A stretch of 53,791 nt of DNA, taken from positions 1 through 53,791 of the forward strand of contig CAZABJ010000012.1 of assembly GCA_964483375.1 (NCBI GenBank), in the 5' to 3' direction. Below, in pieces: positions 23,314-30,650 of the stretch. The DNA comes from JAUIEH01 sp964483375. GTDB lineage: Bacteria > Pseudomonadota > Alphaproteobacteria > Caulobacterales > Maricaulaceae. The notes below the pieces were generated by a model. That model did not search any database, was not told the origin of the DNA, and saw only the letters and a program-made list of their open reading frames with translations. The first letter of the stretch is position 1. Every line of letters begins with the position of its first letter. The translations under genes were made by a program, and so were the position numbers.

Positions 23314-24495
23314 ATGAGCCTAACAACCGACATCACCCGAACCGACCTTGCCGAGCCCCTGCCTCTCGCCCGCGCCTTGGTGCGTCGCGCAAGCGTCACC
23401 CCGCGCGACGACGGCGCGCTGGATGTGCTGCAGCAGTCTCTCGAAACGCTGGGCTTCGCCTGCGCGCGCCACCGCTTCGGCGAGGTCGACAACCTCTACG
23501 CTCGCCGCGGAAGCGGAGGACCGAACCTTTGCTTCGCCGGGCACACCGACGTGGTGCCCCCGGGCAAGGAGGCCGTCTGGCGCGCGCCGCCATTCGCCGG
23601 GGACATTGTGGAGGATGCGCTCTGGGCGCGCGGCGCAGCAGACATGAAGGGCGGCATCGCGGCCTTTATCGCCGCGGTGGCGCGGCTGGACGCGACCGGC
23701 GGTCGAACGCCGTCTTCGGTGAGCTTGCTGATTACCGGTGACGAGGAAGGCCCCGCGGTCGACGGCACCAAGAAACTCCTCCCCGCAATCGCCGCGGCGG
23801 GCGAGCATCTCGATCACTGCATCGTCGGTGAGCCGACGAGCCAAGAACGCATCGGCGACACCATCAAAATCGGCCGCCGCGGCTCCTTGAACGGGGTGGT
23901 CCATGCGCGCGGCCGCCAAGGCCACGTCGCTTATCCCGAGCGCGCCTGCAATCCGCTGCCCACATTACTGGACTTCTTGCACCGGCTGCGCGCGCGGAAG
24001 CTCGATGACGGCGCGCCGTCCTTTCAGCCGTCAAACCTGGAAATTTCCTCCATCGACGTGGGCAATCCCGCTCACAACGTCATCCCCGCCGACGCCACGG
24101 CGCGGTTCAACATCCGCTTCAACATCGCCCATCAAGGCGCAGAGCTGCAGGGTTGGATCGGCGATGAGGCGCGGGCGGCGGCGGGCGAGGGACCGACCGC
24201 GCTGGAGCTTGATTTGGCCGTCATGGGCGAAGCGTTTCTGACCGAACCCGGCGCGTTCACCAACCTGCTCCAAGACGCCGCGGAGGCTGTCTGCGGGGCG
24301 CGGCCGGCGCTGTCCACCGGCGGAGGCACCTCAGACGCGCGCTTTATCAAAGACTATGCTCCGGTGGCGGAAATCGGACTGTTGGGGGCGACGATCCACC
24401 GGGTGGATGAGCACGTCCCTCTGGCGGATCTCGAGACGCTCACCGCCATATACGCCGAAATCCTCAACCGTTACGCTGCGTCGCCGCCGGGATGA
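23314..24495 (+). CDS. dapE: Succinyl-diaminopimelate desuccinylase
   Basis: The 393-residue M20-family dizinc hydrolase removes succinate from N-succinyl-LL-DAP. Motifs are the metal-binding FAGHTDVVPPG, WARGAADMKGGIAAF, the catalytic Glu pair in ITGDEEGPAVDGTK, CIVGEPTS with a metal ligand, and the C-terminal STGGGTSDARFI with the last metal ligand expected in the following segment. The dimerisation domain lies at about 180-290 (GRRGSLNGVVHARGRQGHVAYP). Length and motifs are normal. The stop overlaps the ATG of the following membrane gene (ATGA). Confidence 0.96.
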   Translation: MSLTTDITRTDLAEPLPLARALVRRASVTPRDDGALDVLQQSLETLGFACARHRFGEVDNLYARRGSGGPNLCFAGHTDVVPPGKEAVWRAPPFAGDIVEDALWARGAADMKGGIAAFIAAVARLDATGGRTPSSVSLLITGDEEGPAVDGTKKLLPAIAAAGEHLDHCIVGEPTSQERIGDTIKIGRRGSLNGVVHARGRQGHVAYPERACNPLPTLLDFLHRLRARKLDDGAPSFQPSNLEISSIDVGNPAHNVIPADATARFNIRFNIAHQGAELQGWIGDEARAAAGEGPTALELDLAVMGEAFLTEPGAFTNLLQDAAEAVCGARPALSTGGGTSDARFIKDYAPVAEIGLLGATIHRVDEHVPLADLETLTAIYAEILNRYAASPPG

Positions 24496-25109
24496 TCGCC
24501 GTCTTCGCAGACGCGCTGCGCTCGCTGTCGGGCGTTTGGCGGCTGGTGCTTGGTCGGCAAGGGTATGAAGCCTATTTCGACGTGACCGCTGATGGCGTGC
24601 GTCGTTCGTTTTTCGCCGCCGCGATCGCGGCCCCAGTGTTCTTGTTCGTCACAGCGGCCCAGCGCCAAGCCGCCGTCGCGCTCGACCCCGCTTACGCCGC
24701 GGACGTAGAGGGCGTGAGTTTCGCGCGTACCCTCGCCTTGTTCGCGGTGCAGTGGCTGCACTTCCCGCTTATCGCCCCGTTTCTGGCGGACATGTTGGCG
24801 GCGCGCGAGGGCTTGGGGCGTTGGATCGCCGTGCACAATTGGGCGATGCTTCTGGTGTTCTTGCCCCAGGGACTGCTCTGGGCCGTCTACACGGCGTTCC
24901 CCGGTGCGATCGACCCCGCGACGCCGTTCATGATCGTCATGCAGGTCGTCTTGCCCTTAAGCCTTTTCATCCATTGGCGGGTGGCGACCCTGACGCTGAA
25001 CGCGCCGATGGGAATCGCGCTGGCGGCCACTTGCGCGCATGTCTTGTTTTACCAAGTGGCTCAGCTCGGCGTGGCGCGGTTGTTCGACGGCTCGGGCGCG
25101 GCGGGGTAG
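24492..25109 (+). CDS. Yip1-like multi-pass membrane protein
   Basis: The 205-residue protein has about five hydrophobic segments at residues 35-55, 78-100, 110-135, 140-165 and 172-195, short loops and no signal peptide. The general layout (an N-terminal amphipathic stretch, then a bundle of five TM helices) resembles Yip1-domain proteins, but the similarity is loose. It is coupled to dapE by a 4-base overlap. The last 49 bases run antisense through the end of truA on the minus strand, an unusually deep convergent overlap. I cannot assign a function. Confidence 0.7.
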   Translation: MIAVFADALRSLSGVWRLVLGRQGYEAYFDVTADGVRRSFFAAAIAAPVFLFVTAAQRQAAVALDPAYAADVEGVSFARTLALFAVQWLHFPLIAPFLADMLAAREGLGRWIAVHNWAMLLVFLPQGLLWAVYTAFPGAIDPATPFMIVMQVVLPLSLFIHWRVATLTLNAPMGIALAATCAHVLFYQVAQLGVARLFDGSGAAG

Positions 25110-25843
25110 TCCACCGAGACCAAGTAAAGGCCGTCCGGCGGGGCGACCGGCCCGCAGGCGGCGCGATCAGCGGCGGCCAAGGCCTCCGCGACGTCCTGAG
25201 CGCGCCACTTGCCACGTCCGACTTCGACCAGCGTGCCGACGATGGAGCGCACCTGCCGGTGCAAAAACGAACGGGCCGCGCAGGCGAGCGCCACCACGCC
25301 GTCGTCCAAACGCACGACCGATATCTCATCGAGCGACTTCACCGGGCTTTCGGCCTGGCATTGGGCGTCGCGGAACGTCGTGAAATCATGGCGGCCGACG
25401 AGCGCCTGGGCGGCCCCATGCATCGCATCGGCGTCTAACCGTTGAGGCGTCCGCCACACATGGCCGCGCTCAAGCGTCAACGGCGCACGGCGGTCTCGGA
25501 TGAGATATCGATAGGCCCGGCGGATCGCGCCGAAGCGGGCGTGAAAATCCGACGCAGCCTCCTCGGCGGCCAAAACCGCGATGGGATCCGGCCTGAGGTG
25601 ATGGTTGAGACCGTCGCGAACCGCATCCGCGCTCAGGGGCTTGGCAAAGTCCACATGGGCGACTTGTCCTAAAGCATGCACCCCCGCATCCGTCCGCCCT
25701 GCGCCATAAACAAGCGACTTCGCACCCGTCAGCGCCTCAACCGCGTGTTCCAGGCTGGCCTGAACCGAGGGGGCGTTGTCCTGGCGCTGCCACCCCGCAA
25801 ACGGCCCGCCGTCATATTCGAGCGTGAGCTTGTAGCGCCCCAT
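25061..25843 (-). CDS. truA: tRNA pseudouridine(38-40) synthase TruA
   Basis: The 260-residue enzyme makes pseudouridine in the anticodon arm. The start ATG 25843 gives MGRYKLTLEYDGGPFAGWQRQ, the normal family N-terminus; a 14-codon in-frame upstream extension is not supported. The catalytic Asp lies in YGAGRTDAGVHALGQVAHVD, and FLHRQVRSIVGTLVEVGRGK is the conserved C-terminal motif. AAGG is placed 6 bases before the ATG. The start codon itself lies at the edge of one of two putative XRE operators, so the divergent regulator may also affect truA. The 3' end overlaps the convergent membrane gene by 49 bases. Confidence 0.96.
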   Translation of the reverse strand: MGRYKLTLEYDGGPFAGWQRQDNAPSVQASLEHAVEALTGAKSLVYGAGRTDAGVHALGQVAHVDFAKPLSADAVRDGLNHHLRPDPIAVLAAEEAASDFHARFGAIRRAYRYLIRDRRAPLTLERGHVWRTPQRLDADAMHGAAQALVGRHDFTTFRDAQCQAESPVKSLDEISVVRLDDGVVALACAARSFLHRQVRSIVGTLVEVGRGKWRAQDVAEALAAADRAACGPVAPPDGLYLVSVDYPAAPEPSNNRATPS

Positions 25844-25861
25844 GTAAAACCTTTTTGACTT
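25842..25861. promoter_or_regulatory. Putative XRE operator, site 1 (dyad)
   Basis: This 20-bp site fits ATGTnAAAnnnnTTTnACAT at 13 of 14 fixed positions. It overlaps the -35 box of the promoter for the membrane-protein/XRE pair and the start codon of truA. Confidence 0.55.
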
Positions 25862-25883
25862 TTCCCCTGCCGAAATGTAAAAC
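25855..25883 (+). promoter_or_regulatory. Sigma70-type promoter of the DUF2178-XRE pair
   Basis: TTGACT (25855-25860), exactly 17 bases, then TAAAAC (25878-25883) form a good housekeeping promoter. The expected transcript start near 25890 leaves about 40 bases of leader before ATG 25932 with its own ribosome site. The two dyad sites cover the -35 and -10 boxes, the classic layout for autorepression. Confidence 0.55.
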
Positions 25884-25894
25884 ACTTTTCACAT
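25875..25894. promoter_or_regulatory. Putative XRE operator, site 2 (dyad)
   Basis: This 20-bp site fits ATGTnAAAnnnnTTTnACAT at all fixed positions and covers the -10 box. It lies 33 bp from site 1, about three helical turns, so bound dimers would sit on the same face. Confidence 0.6.
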
Positions 25895-25931
25895 GGCGAC
25901 TGAGATTTCGACAAGCGAAGGGGAGACCGAG

Positions 25932-26405
25932 ATGTCGCGTGCGGAGCAATATAGCTGGACGTCGCTGGTCGCGACGGGGCTCGTTTTCGCTTGGTTCAAC
26001 ATGCAGATGCTGGACGGTTGGACGCTGGTCGATCAAACGCCGGGCCGTCTGTTGTGGATCTTTGTAGCGCTGGTCATCGCAACCATCATTGCAGAAACCG
26101 TGGTCACCGGCGTGCTGATCGGCGGTCGCCGCGGCGGGGAGGAAGTCCTTGAGGATGAGCGCGACCGTCAAATCGAAACCAAAGCCAACCGCAATGAACA
26201 CTGGTTCTTGGTCGCTGCGGTGAATGTTCTGGTGGTTCAAACCATCGCACAGGAGGCGTTCCCAGGGAATGCGTTCGAGCGCGGTTATCAGTTTTTGGCG
26301 TTCGACATCGTCAGTCCGGAAGGAATCTTCTTTTCGTTGTTCTGGGTGTTGTTCGTCGGGCACTTCATCAAGCTGGCGTCGACCATTGTCTACAATCGGA
26401 TTTGA
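25932..26405 (+). CDS. Four-helix membrane protein, DUF2178-like, paired with an XRE regulator
   Basis: From ATG 25932, preceded by AAGGGGAG at a normal distance, the protein has 157 residues. An upstream in-frame ATG at 25893 lies almost at the predicted transcript start and is less likely. Four TM segments are seen at about 8-26, 36-60, 87-105 and 127-150. The loop between TM2 and TM3 carries DERDRQIETKANRNEHW, the charged motif typical of small membrane proteins of the DUF2178 group. These are commonly encoded just before a small HTH protein, as here, with a 1-gene gap or less. Function is unknown; the regulator probably controls its amount. Confidence 0.75.
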   Translation: MSRAEQYSWTSLVATGLVFAWFNMQMLDGWTLVDQTPGRLLWIFVALVIATIIAETVVTGVLIGGRRGGEEVLEDERDRQIETKANRNEHWFLVAAVNVLVVQTIAQEAFPGNAFERGYQFLAFDIVSPEGIFFSLFWVLFVGHFIKLASTIVYNRI

Positions 26406-26413
26406 CGGCGGGC

Positions 26414-26638
26414 ATGGGGAAAGGTCGCGTCACCAACACCGTCCGCGACTTGCGCAAGGCGCGCGGGCTCACCCAGCAAGCGCTCGCCAATGCGGTCGGC
26501 GCCACGCGCCAGACCATCATCGCGCTGGAGGCGGAGAAATACGCGCCCTCCCTAGAGCTCGCCTTCCGCATCGCGCGCGCGTTCAACGCGCCGTTTGAAG
26601 ACGTGTTCGGCTATGAGGGGGATGGTCAGGCTGACTAA
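26414..26638 (+). CDS. Small XRE-family transcriptional regulator
   Basis: The protein has 74 residues from ATG 26414; a TTG at 26402 would add four. It is almost only a helix-turn-helix: VRDLRKARGLTQQALANAVGATRQTIIALEAEKYAPSLELAFRIARAFN, matching the short Cro/CI-like regulators (YozG type). The recognition helix is around ATRQTIIALE. It follows the membrane gene directly and probably binds the two dyad sites in the shared promoter (25842-25894). Its last 4 bases overlap the end of serA on the other strand. Confidence 0.9.
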   Translation: MGKGRVTNTVRDLRKARGLTQQALANAVGATRQTIIALEAEKYAPSLELAFRIARAFNAPFEDVFGYEGDGQAD

Positions 26639-27864
26639 ACCGCCTCCAATGTCCGCGCGCCTAGCAGCCTTACGCGGATCGTTCCCGGTGCGGCGCGCGC
26701 CTTGGCCGCGAGGTCGGCAGGCGCGTCGCCCTCAATATCGGTGAGCGCGTAGCCGATAGCCGCCATGGTCCCGAGCGCCTGCCCGACAATGTTCAGGCCC
26801 GCGCCCGCAAACAACTCGTTTAAGGCGCTCAACACGCCGGGGACGTTTTGGTGGATATGCGCGATGCGCAAGCGCCCCGGCGTCAAAGGCGGGAGCGCGA
26901 CTTCGGGGAAATTCACCGCGCGCGTGGTCGCGCCCTCTTTGAGATAAGCGATGAGCTTGTCGGCGACCTCCCGCCCGATGGCTTGCTGAGCCTCCTGGGT
27001 CGAGCCGCCCACATGGGGGGATAGGATCACGTTCTCAAATCGCCGCAGCGGGCTTTCGAACGTCTCCTCCCGCCCGCTGGGCTCTTTTGGAAACACATCC
27101 ACCGCAGCGCCGGCAATCCGCCCCTCTTCAAGCGCATCCGCCAATGCGTCCAAATCGACCAAATCGCCCCGCGCATAGTTTATCAGCACGGCGCCCGGCT
27201 TCATTTTGGCGATGGCCGCTCGGTCGAGCATCAAGCGGGTTTGCGGCGTGGACGGCACATGCAGGGTCAACACGTCGGACAGCGCCAACAGCTCGTCCAA
27301 GCTGTCGGTCGCCCGCGCGTTGCCATGGCGCAACTTCGGCTCGACGTCGTAGTAATAGACATGCATGCCCAGCGCGCTGGCGAGCACGGACAGCTGAGAG
27401 CCGATGTTCCCATAGCCCACGATGCCGAGCTTTTTCGCCCGCACCTCATGGGCCCCTTTCGCCGTCTTCAGCCACTCTCCGCGCAATGCGGCGATCTGTT
27501 TTTCGGGAATACGGCGCATGAGCATGATGGCCGCCGCGATGGTGAGCTCCGCCACGCTGCGGGAATTTGCGAAGGGCGAGTTGAACACCGGCACGCCCTT
27601 CCGCTGCGCCGCCTCGATGTCGACTTGGTTGGTGCCGATGGAGAAACAGCCCACGACCTTGAGGGCGTCCGCAGCGGCGAGCGCGTCCGCGTCGACGCGT
27701 GTCCGAGACCGCACGCCCAGAAGCGAAAGCCCTGCGATGCGCGCGCGCAACGCCTCAGGGTCGAGCGCATGCTCGAGGCGCTCCACATCGGCGAGACCCG
27801 CTTCGGCGAACGCCGCGTGCGCGTCTGGATGGATATTTTCAGTCAGAAGCCCAGCGAAGGTCAT
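26635..27864 (-). CDS. serA: D-3-phosphoglycerate dehydrogenase with ACT domain
   Basis: The 409-residue enzyme oxidises 3-phosphoglycerate to 3-phosphohydroxypyruvate, the first step of serine synthesis. I use ATG 27864 (MTFAGLLTENIHPDA); a longer open frame upstream overlaps fmt and is not conserved-looking. Motifs are VGCFSIGTNQVDI, the NAD-binding GYGNIGSQLSVLASALG, the catalytic Arg in NYARGDLVD, Glu in FPKEP and His in LSPHVGGSTQEAQ. The C-terminal ACT domain (about 335-409) has HIHQNVPGVLSALNELF, as in the E. coli-type serine-inhibited enzyme. The ATG overlaps the stop of fmt (ATGA). Confidence 0.95.
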   Translation of the reverse strand: MTFAGLLTENIHPDAHAAFAEAGLADVERLEHALDPEALRARIAGLSLLGVRSRTRVDADALAAADALKVVGCFSIGTNQVDIEAAQRKGVPVFNSPFANSRSVAELTIAAAIMLMRRIPEKQIAALRGEWLKTAKGAHEVRAKKLGIVGYGNIGSQLSVLASALGMHVYYYDVEPKLRHGNARATDSLDELLALSDVLTLHVPSTPQTRLMLDRAAIAKMKPGAVLINYARGDLVDLDALADALEEGRIAGAAVDVFPKEPSGREETFESPLRRFENVILSPHVGGSTQEAQQAIGREVADKLIAYLKEGATTRAVNFPEVALPPLTPGRLRIAHIHQNVPGVLSALNELFAGAGLNIVGQALGTMAAIGYALTDIEGDAPADLAAKARAAPGTIRVRLLGARTLEAV

Positions 27865-28799
27865 GTGAAACGTGTTCCTTTCGGCGACGGGACGCCATGC
27901 AAGAATTCCGCGGCCGATTGGGCGGTTTTGCCTTCCCGCTGAACGACAGTCAGGCGCAGGGCCCCCTGCCCGCATGCGATGAGAAGCGCGTCATCCAGCG
28001 TCACGCCAGGAGCGGCGCCAGCGGCGTCAGCGCTTTCCGCCGGCGTGCAGCCCAGCGCCTTCACGCGGCTTGGTCCCCGGTCGGTGACCATTTCAAACCA
28101 GGCGCCGGGAGAGGGAGAAAGGCCGCGAATGTGGCGATCGAGTTCGATGGCGGACCGAGACCAATCGATCCGCGCTTCGGCCTTTTCGATCTTGTGAGCG
28201 TAGGTGACGCCGTCCTCGGCCTGCGGCGTCTCGGTCGCCGCACCGCGCTCAAGGGCGCCCAACGCGCGCGGCAGAAGCTGCGCGCCGACTTGGGCGAGCT
28301 TGTCATGCAGGGACCCCGCCGTGTCGTCGGGGGCGATCGTGACGGTCTCCGACAGCAGCACAGGTCCGGTGTCGAGCCCCGCCTCCATGCGCATAACCTG
28401 AACGCCCGTCACCGTATCGCCCGCCATAATGGCGCGCTGAATGGGCGCGGCGCCGCGCCAGCGCGGGAGCAACGAAGCATGCAGGTTGAAGCAGCCAAGG
28501 CGCGGGGCGTCGAGCACCGCTTGGGTGAGGATTTGCCCGTAAGCCACCACGATTGCAGCGTCGAGCTCCAAAGCCTGAAAAGCGGCGATCGCTTCGGCCG
28601 CTTTCATGCGGGCGGGCGTTCGCACCGGCAAAGCGAGGCTGTCGGCGAGGTCGTGCACGGGGCTTTTCCGCTCACGCTTTCCCCGCCCGGCCGGTCGGGG
28701 CGGCTGGGTGTAGACCGCAGCGATCTCATGGCCGGCGGCGACAATTTCGGATAAGCACGATACGGCGAAGGCCGGCGTGCCCATGAAAGCGAGGCGCAT
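27861..28799 (-). CDS. fmt: Methionyl-tRNA formyltransferase
   Basis: The 312-residue enzyme adds a formyl group to initiator Met-tRNA. ATG 28799 begins MRLAFMGTPAFAVSCL, the family N-terminus. The catalytic region LGCFNLHASLLPRWRGAAPIQRAI and the Asp in MEAGLDTGPVL are present, and the C-terminal tRNA-binding domain runs from about residue 205. Length is normal. In many alphaproteobacteria fmt sits next to def and truA; here serA follows with a 4-base overlap, and def lies 1.2 kb away beyond an unrelated opposite-strand gene. Confidence 0.96.
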   Translation of the reverse strand: MRLAFMGTPAFAVSCLSEIVAAGHEIAAVYTQPPRPAGRGKRERKSPVHDLADSLALPVRTPARMKAAEAIAAFQALELDAAIVVAYGQILTQAVLDAPRLGCFNLHASLLPRWRGAAPIQRAIMAGDTVTGVQVMRMEAGLDTGPVLLSETVTIAPDDTAGSLHDKLAQVGAQLLPRALGALERGAATETPQAEDGVTYAHKIEKAEARIDWSRSAIELDRHIRGLSPSPGAWFEMVTDRGPSRVKALGCTPAESADAAGAAPGVTLDDALLIACGQGALRLTVVQREGKTAQSAAEFLHGVPSPKGTRFT

Positions 28800-28881
28800 G
28801 GGCGCTGTACCTAGCGGGCGTTGGGTCTTGCGCGCAATCGCTTCGGCGGGAAGACTGCTTGGGGGCCTGAGGGAAGACGAT

Positions 28882-29904
28882 ATGACGTTGGCGAATTTGA
28901 GACTCTTAATCGCGTCGGCCGCATGCGCCGCGCTCACTGCGCCGGTTTGGGCGCAGGATGAGGAACCCGCAGAAACGCCGGAAACTGAGGGGGAGGAGGC
29001 TGTCGAAGCCGTCGTCGACCCTTCGGTTTACGAACCCTATGGCGTCGCGCCGCCGGAAGACCTGGATCTGTACGCGCCGCCCAGCGGGCTTGAAGTGATC
29101 TTGATGTCGGGCGAGCAGCTGGTGGCTGAGGCGGAAGCCGCGCTCACCCAGCTCGATGTTTGCGAAGCCCGCTTCGCTGAGGTTCAAGGTCACCTGGCCG
29201 AGGTTCCCGAAGAATTGGAGCTCGTCTACGCTGAACCGCTGTTCGGAGCGGACGCGGTCGCGCTGCGGGAGCTGGAAATCGCCGCTGCGGCAGCGGCCGC
29301 CGCCGCGGAAGCGGCCGCGGCTGAGGCCGAAGCCGCTGCTGCGGAGGGTGAAGACGCCGCAGAGGGCGAAGAAGCGGGCGAGGCGGAGGCCGCCGCCGAG
29401 GAACCGCCTGTCGAGGACGCCCCGCCTGAAGCGCCGCTCGCCCCGCCGACCGCGCCGGGCGCTGAAACCGCTGAGGCTGAAGCCGAAGAAGGGCCGCCCG
29501 AAGCCCCGACATTCGGCGTTCGCGACGTGCTCAACGAATATGACGAGGTCATCGCCACGCAATTCGTGGTGCACCCGATATGGACCGCCGAGCTGCTCGG
29601 TTGCGGCATCAATGTGGACGGCGCCGCCGGCCATCTGAGCCGTGAAGCCGCCCGCCGCGGCTACACCATTGATGTGTTGGACGCCGGTTCCGAGCGCATC
29701 CAAGCGCATGTCGCCGAAGCCTTTCTGATTTTGCCGCAGCGAGAGATCCCCCCGCCCCTGCCGCCTGAAGAAGAAGCCGCCGAGGAAGGCGACACTGACG
29801 CCGAAGGCGAAGCGGTCGAAGGCGAAGAGGCCGAGGGTGAAGGCGAAAACGGCGAAGCCGAAGGCGAGAACGGCGAAACGACGGAAGAAGAAAGCGAAGA
29901 ATAA
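28882..29904 (+). CDS. Secreted Ala/Glu-rich acidic protein, function unknown
   Basis: From ATG 28882, with GAGGGA upstream, this is a 340-residue protein with a signal peptide (about 1-22, ending in VWAQ). Residues 25-120 have ordered composition with VYEPYGVAPPEDLDLYAPPSG. A long run of Ala and Glu follows (about 130-215) and is probably a flexible or helical spacer. Residues 215-290 look folded again (FGVRDVLNEYDEVIATQFVV, TAELLGCGINVDGA). The last 45 residues are mostly Glu, Gly and Ala with repeated GE units. The acidic tail and spacer suggest a periplasmic or surface protein. I do not recognise any domain. A clean terminator follows. Confidence 0.7.
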   Translation: MTLANLRLLIASAACAALTAPVWAQDEEPAETPETEGEEAVEAVVDPSVYEPYGVAPPEDLDLYAPPSGLEVILMSGEQLVAEAEAALTQLDVCEARFAEVQGHLAEVPEELELVYAEPLFGADAVALRELEIAAAAAAAAAEAAAAEAEAAAAEGEDAAEGEEAGEAEAAAEEPPVEDAPPEAPLAPPTAPGAETAEAEAEEGPPEAPTFGVRDVLNEYDEVIATQFVVHPIWTAELLGCGINVDGAAGHLSREAARRGYTIDVLDAGSERIQAHVAEAFLILPQREIPPPLPPEEEAAEEGDTDAEGEAVEGEEAEGEGENGEAEGENGETTEEESEE

Positions 29905-29941
29905 ACGCTGACTCTCACAGCCTTAAAGAGAATATGAGCAA

Positions 29942-29967
29942 CGCGGGAGCATCACTCCCGCGCTTTT
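29942..29967 (+). terminator. Rho-independent terminator
   Basis: An 8-bp perfect stem (CGCGGGAG/CTCCCGCG) with a 5-base loop is followed by CTTTTCTC. It lies 38 bases after the stop of the Ala/Glu-rich gene and between converging genes, so it may also serve def on the minus strand. Confidence 0.8.
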
Positions 29968-30001
29968 CTCGTTTGAGACTGAAAAGAAGGCGCTGGCCGG
30001 C

Positions 30002-30571
30002 TTATTCGGCCGGCGTATTGACGGCGCCGCCGCCCGACGAGGACTTGCTCGCGCGGTCACGCGCTTCATCAAGCTTGGACTTTTGCACCTTTTTCACGGC
30101 CCGCTCGCGTTTCAAGCGCGAGAGATGGTCGATAAAGAGCACGCCCTCGAGATGATCCATCTCATGTTGGATGCAGACGGCGTAGAGACCCTCGGCCCAC
30201 TCTTCCACCACATCGCCGTGGTAATTGAGGTATCTTAGCTTGACCCGGACCGGCCGTTCGACCTCGTCATAGATGTCGGGCACCGACAAACACCCCTCTT
30301 CATAAGGGGCCAGGTCGCCTTCGCGCTCCAAAATCTCCGGATTGACGAAGTAACGCGGGTTCGGCTTCTCGCCCTTGTCCGCCAAGTCCATCACGATCAC
30401 GCGCTTGGGCACGCCGACCTGTATCGCCGCCAAGCCGATGCCAGGCGCCGCGTACATGGTCTCCAACATGTCGTCCATCAGGCGACGCAAGGCGTCGTCG
30501 ACCGCTTCGACAGGCTGGGACACCTGCTTCAGGGTCGGATCGGGGACCGTGAGGATTTCGCGTATGGCCAT
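30002..30571 (-). CDS. def: Peptide deformylase
   Basis: The 189-residue metalloenzyme removes the N-formyl group from new proteins. The three family motifs are complete: GIGLAAIQVG, EGCLSVP with the metal-binding Cys, and QHEMDHLEG with two His and the catalytic Glu. ATG 30571 gives the typical MAIREILTVPDPTLKQVS. The C-terminal 30 residues are Lys/Ser-rich and flexible. A plausible promoter lies directly upstream on the minus strand (TTGACC and TATACT). def is normally next to fmt; here they are separated. Confidence 0.97.
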   Translation of the reverse strand: MAIREILTVPDPTLKQVSQPVEAVDDALRRLMDDMLETMYAAPGIGLAAIQVGVPKRVIVMDLADKGEKPNPRYFVNPEILEREGDLAPYEEGCLSVPDIYDEVERPVRVKLRYLNYHGDVVEEWAEGLYAVCIQHEMDHLEGVLFIDHLSRLKRERAVKKVQKSKLDEARDRASKSSSGGGAVNTPAE

Positions 30572-30583
30572 ACAAATCACCTA

Positions 30584-30606
30584 AGTATACGCGCCGCTGT
30601 GGTCAA
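30584..30606 (-). promoter_or_regulatory. Candidate def promoter
   Basis: On the minus strand TTGACC (30601-30606) and TATACT (30584-30589) are 11 bases apart. This is short for an E. coli promoter but near the spacing of Caulobacter housekeeping promoters. The -10 box ends 12 bases before the ATG at 30571, so the transcript leader would be very short. Confidence 0.3.
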
Positions 30607-30644
30607 GCGTTCGCGCCGCATAGGAGCGCGGGCGCGAACGCTTG
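30604..30644. terminator. 14-bp perfect inverted repeat between a sialidase-fold gene and def
   Basis: The arms at 30604-30617 and 30631-30644 are perfect reverse complements (left arm CAAGCGTTCGCGCC) with a 13-base loop. The repeat begins 6 bases after the minus-strand stop at 30651 and overlaps the candidate -35 box of def. There is no U-tract. It may end transcription of the upstream gene, act as an operator for def, or do both. Confidence 0.45.
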
Positions 30645-30650
30645 CGCAGA

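Noticed and set aside
29281..29500. Repetitive GCC/GAA-rich DNA in the acidic-protein gene taken as a tandem repeat or CRISPR-like array
   Set aside because: The units are not of constant length or sequence; the repetition is at the protein level (Ala and Glu).
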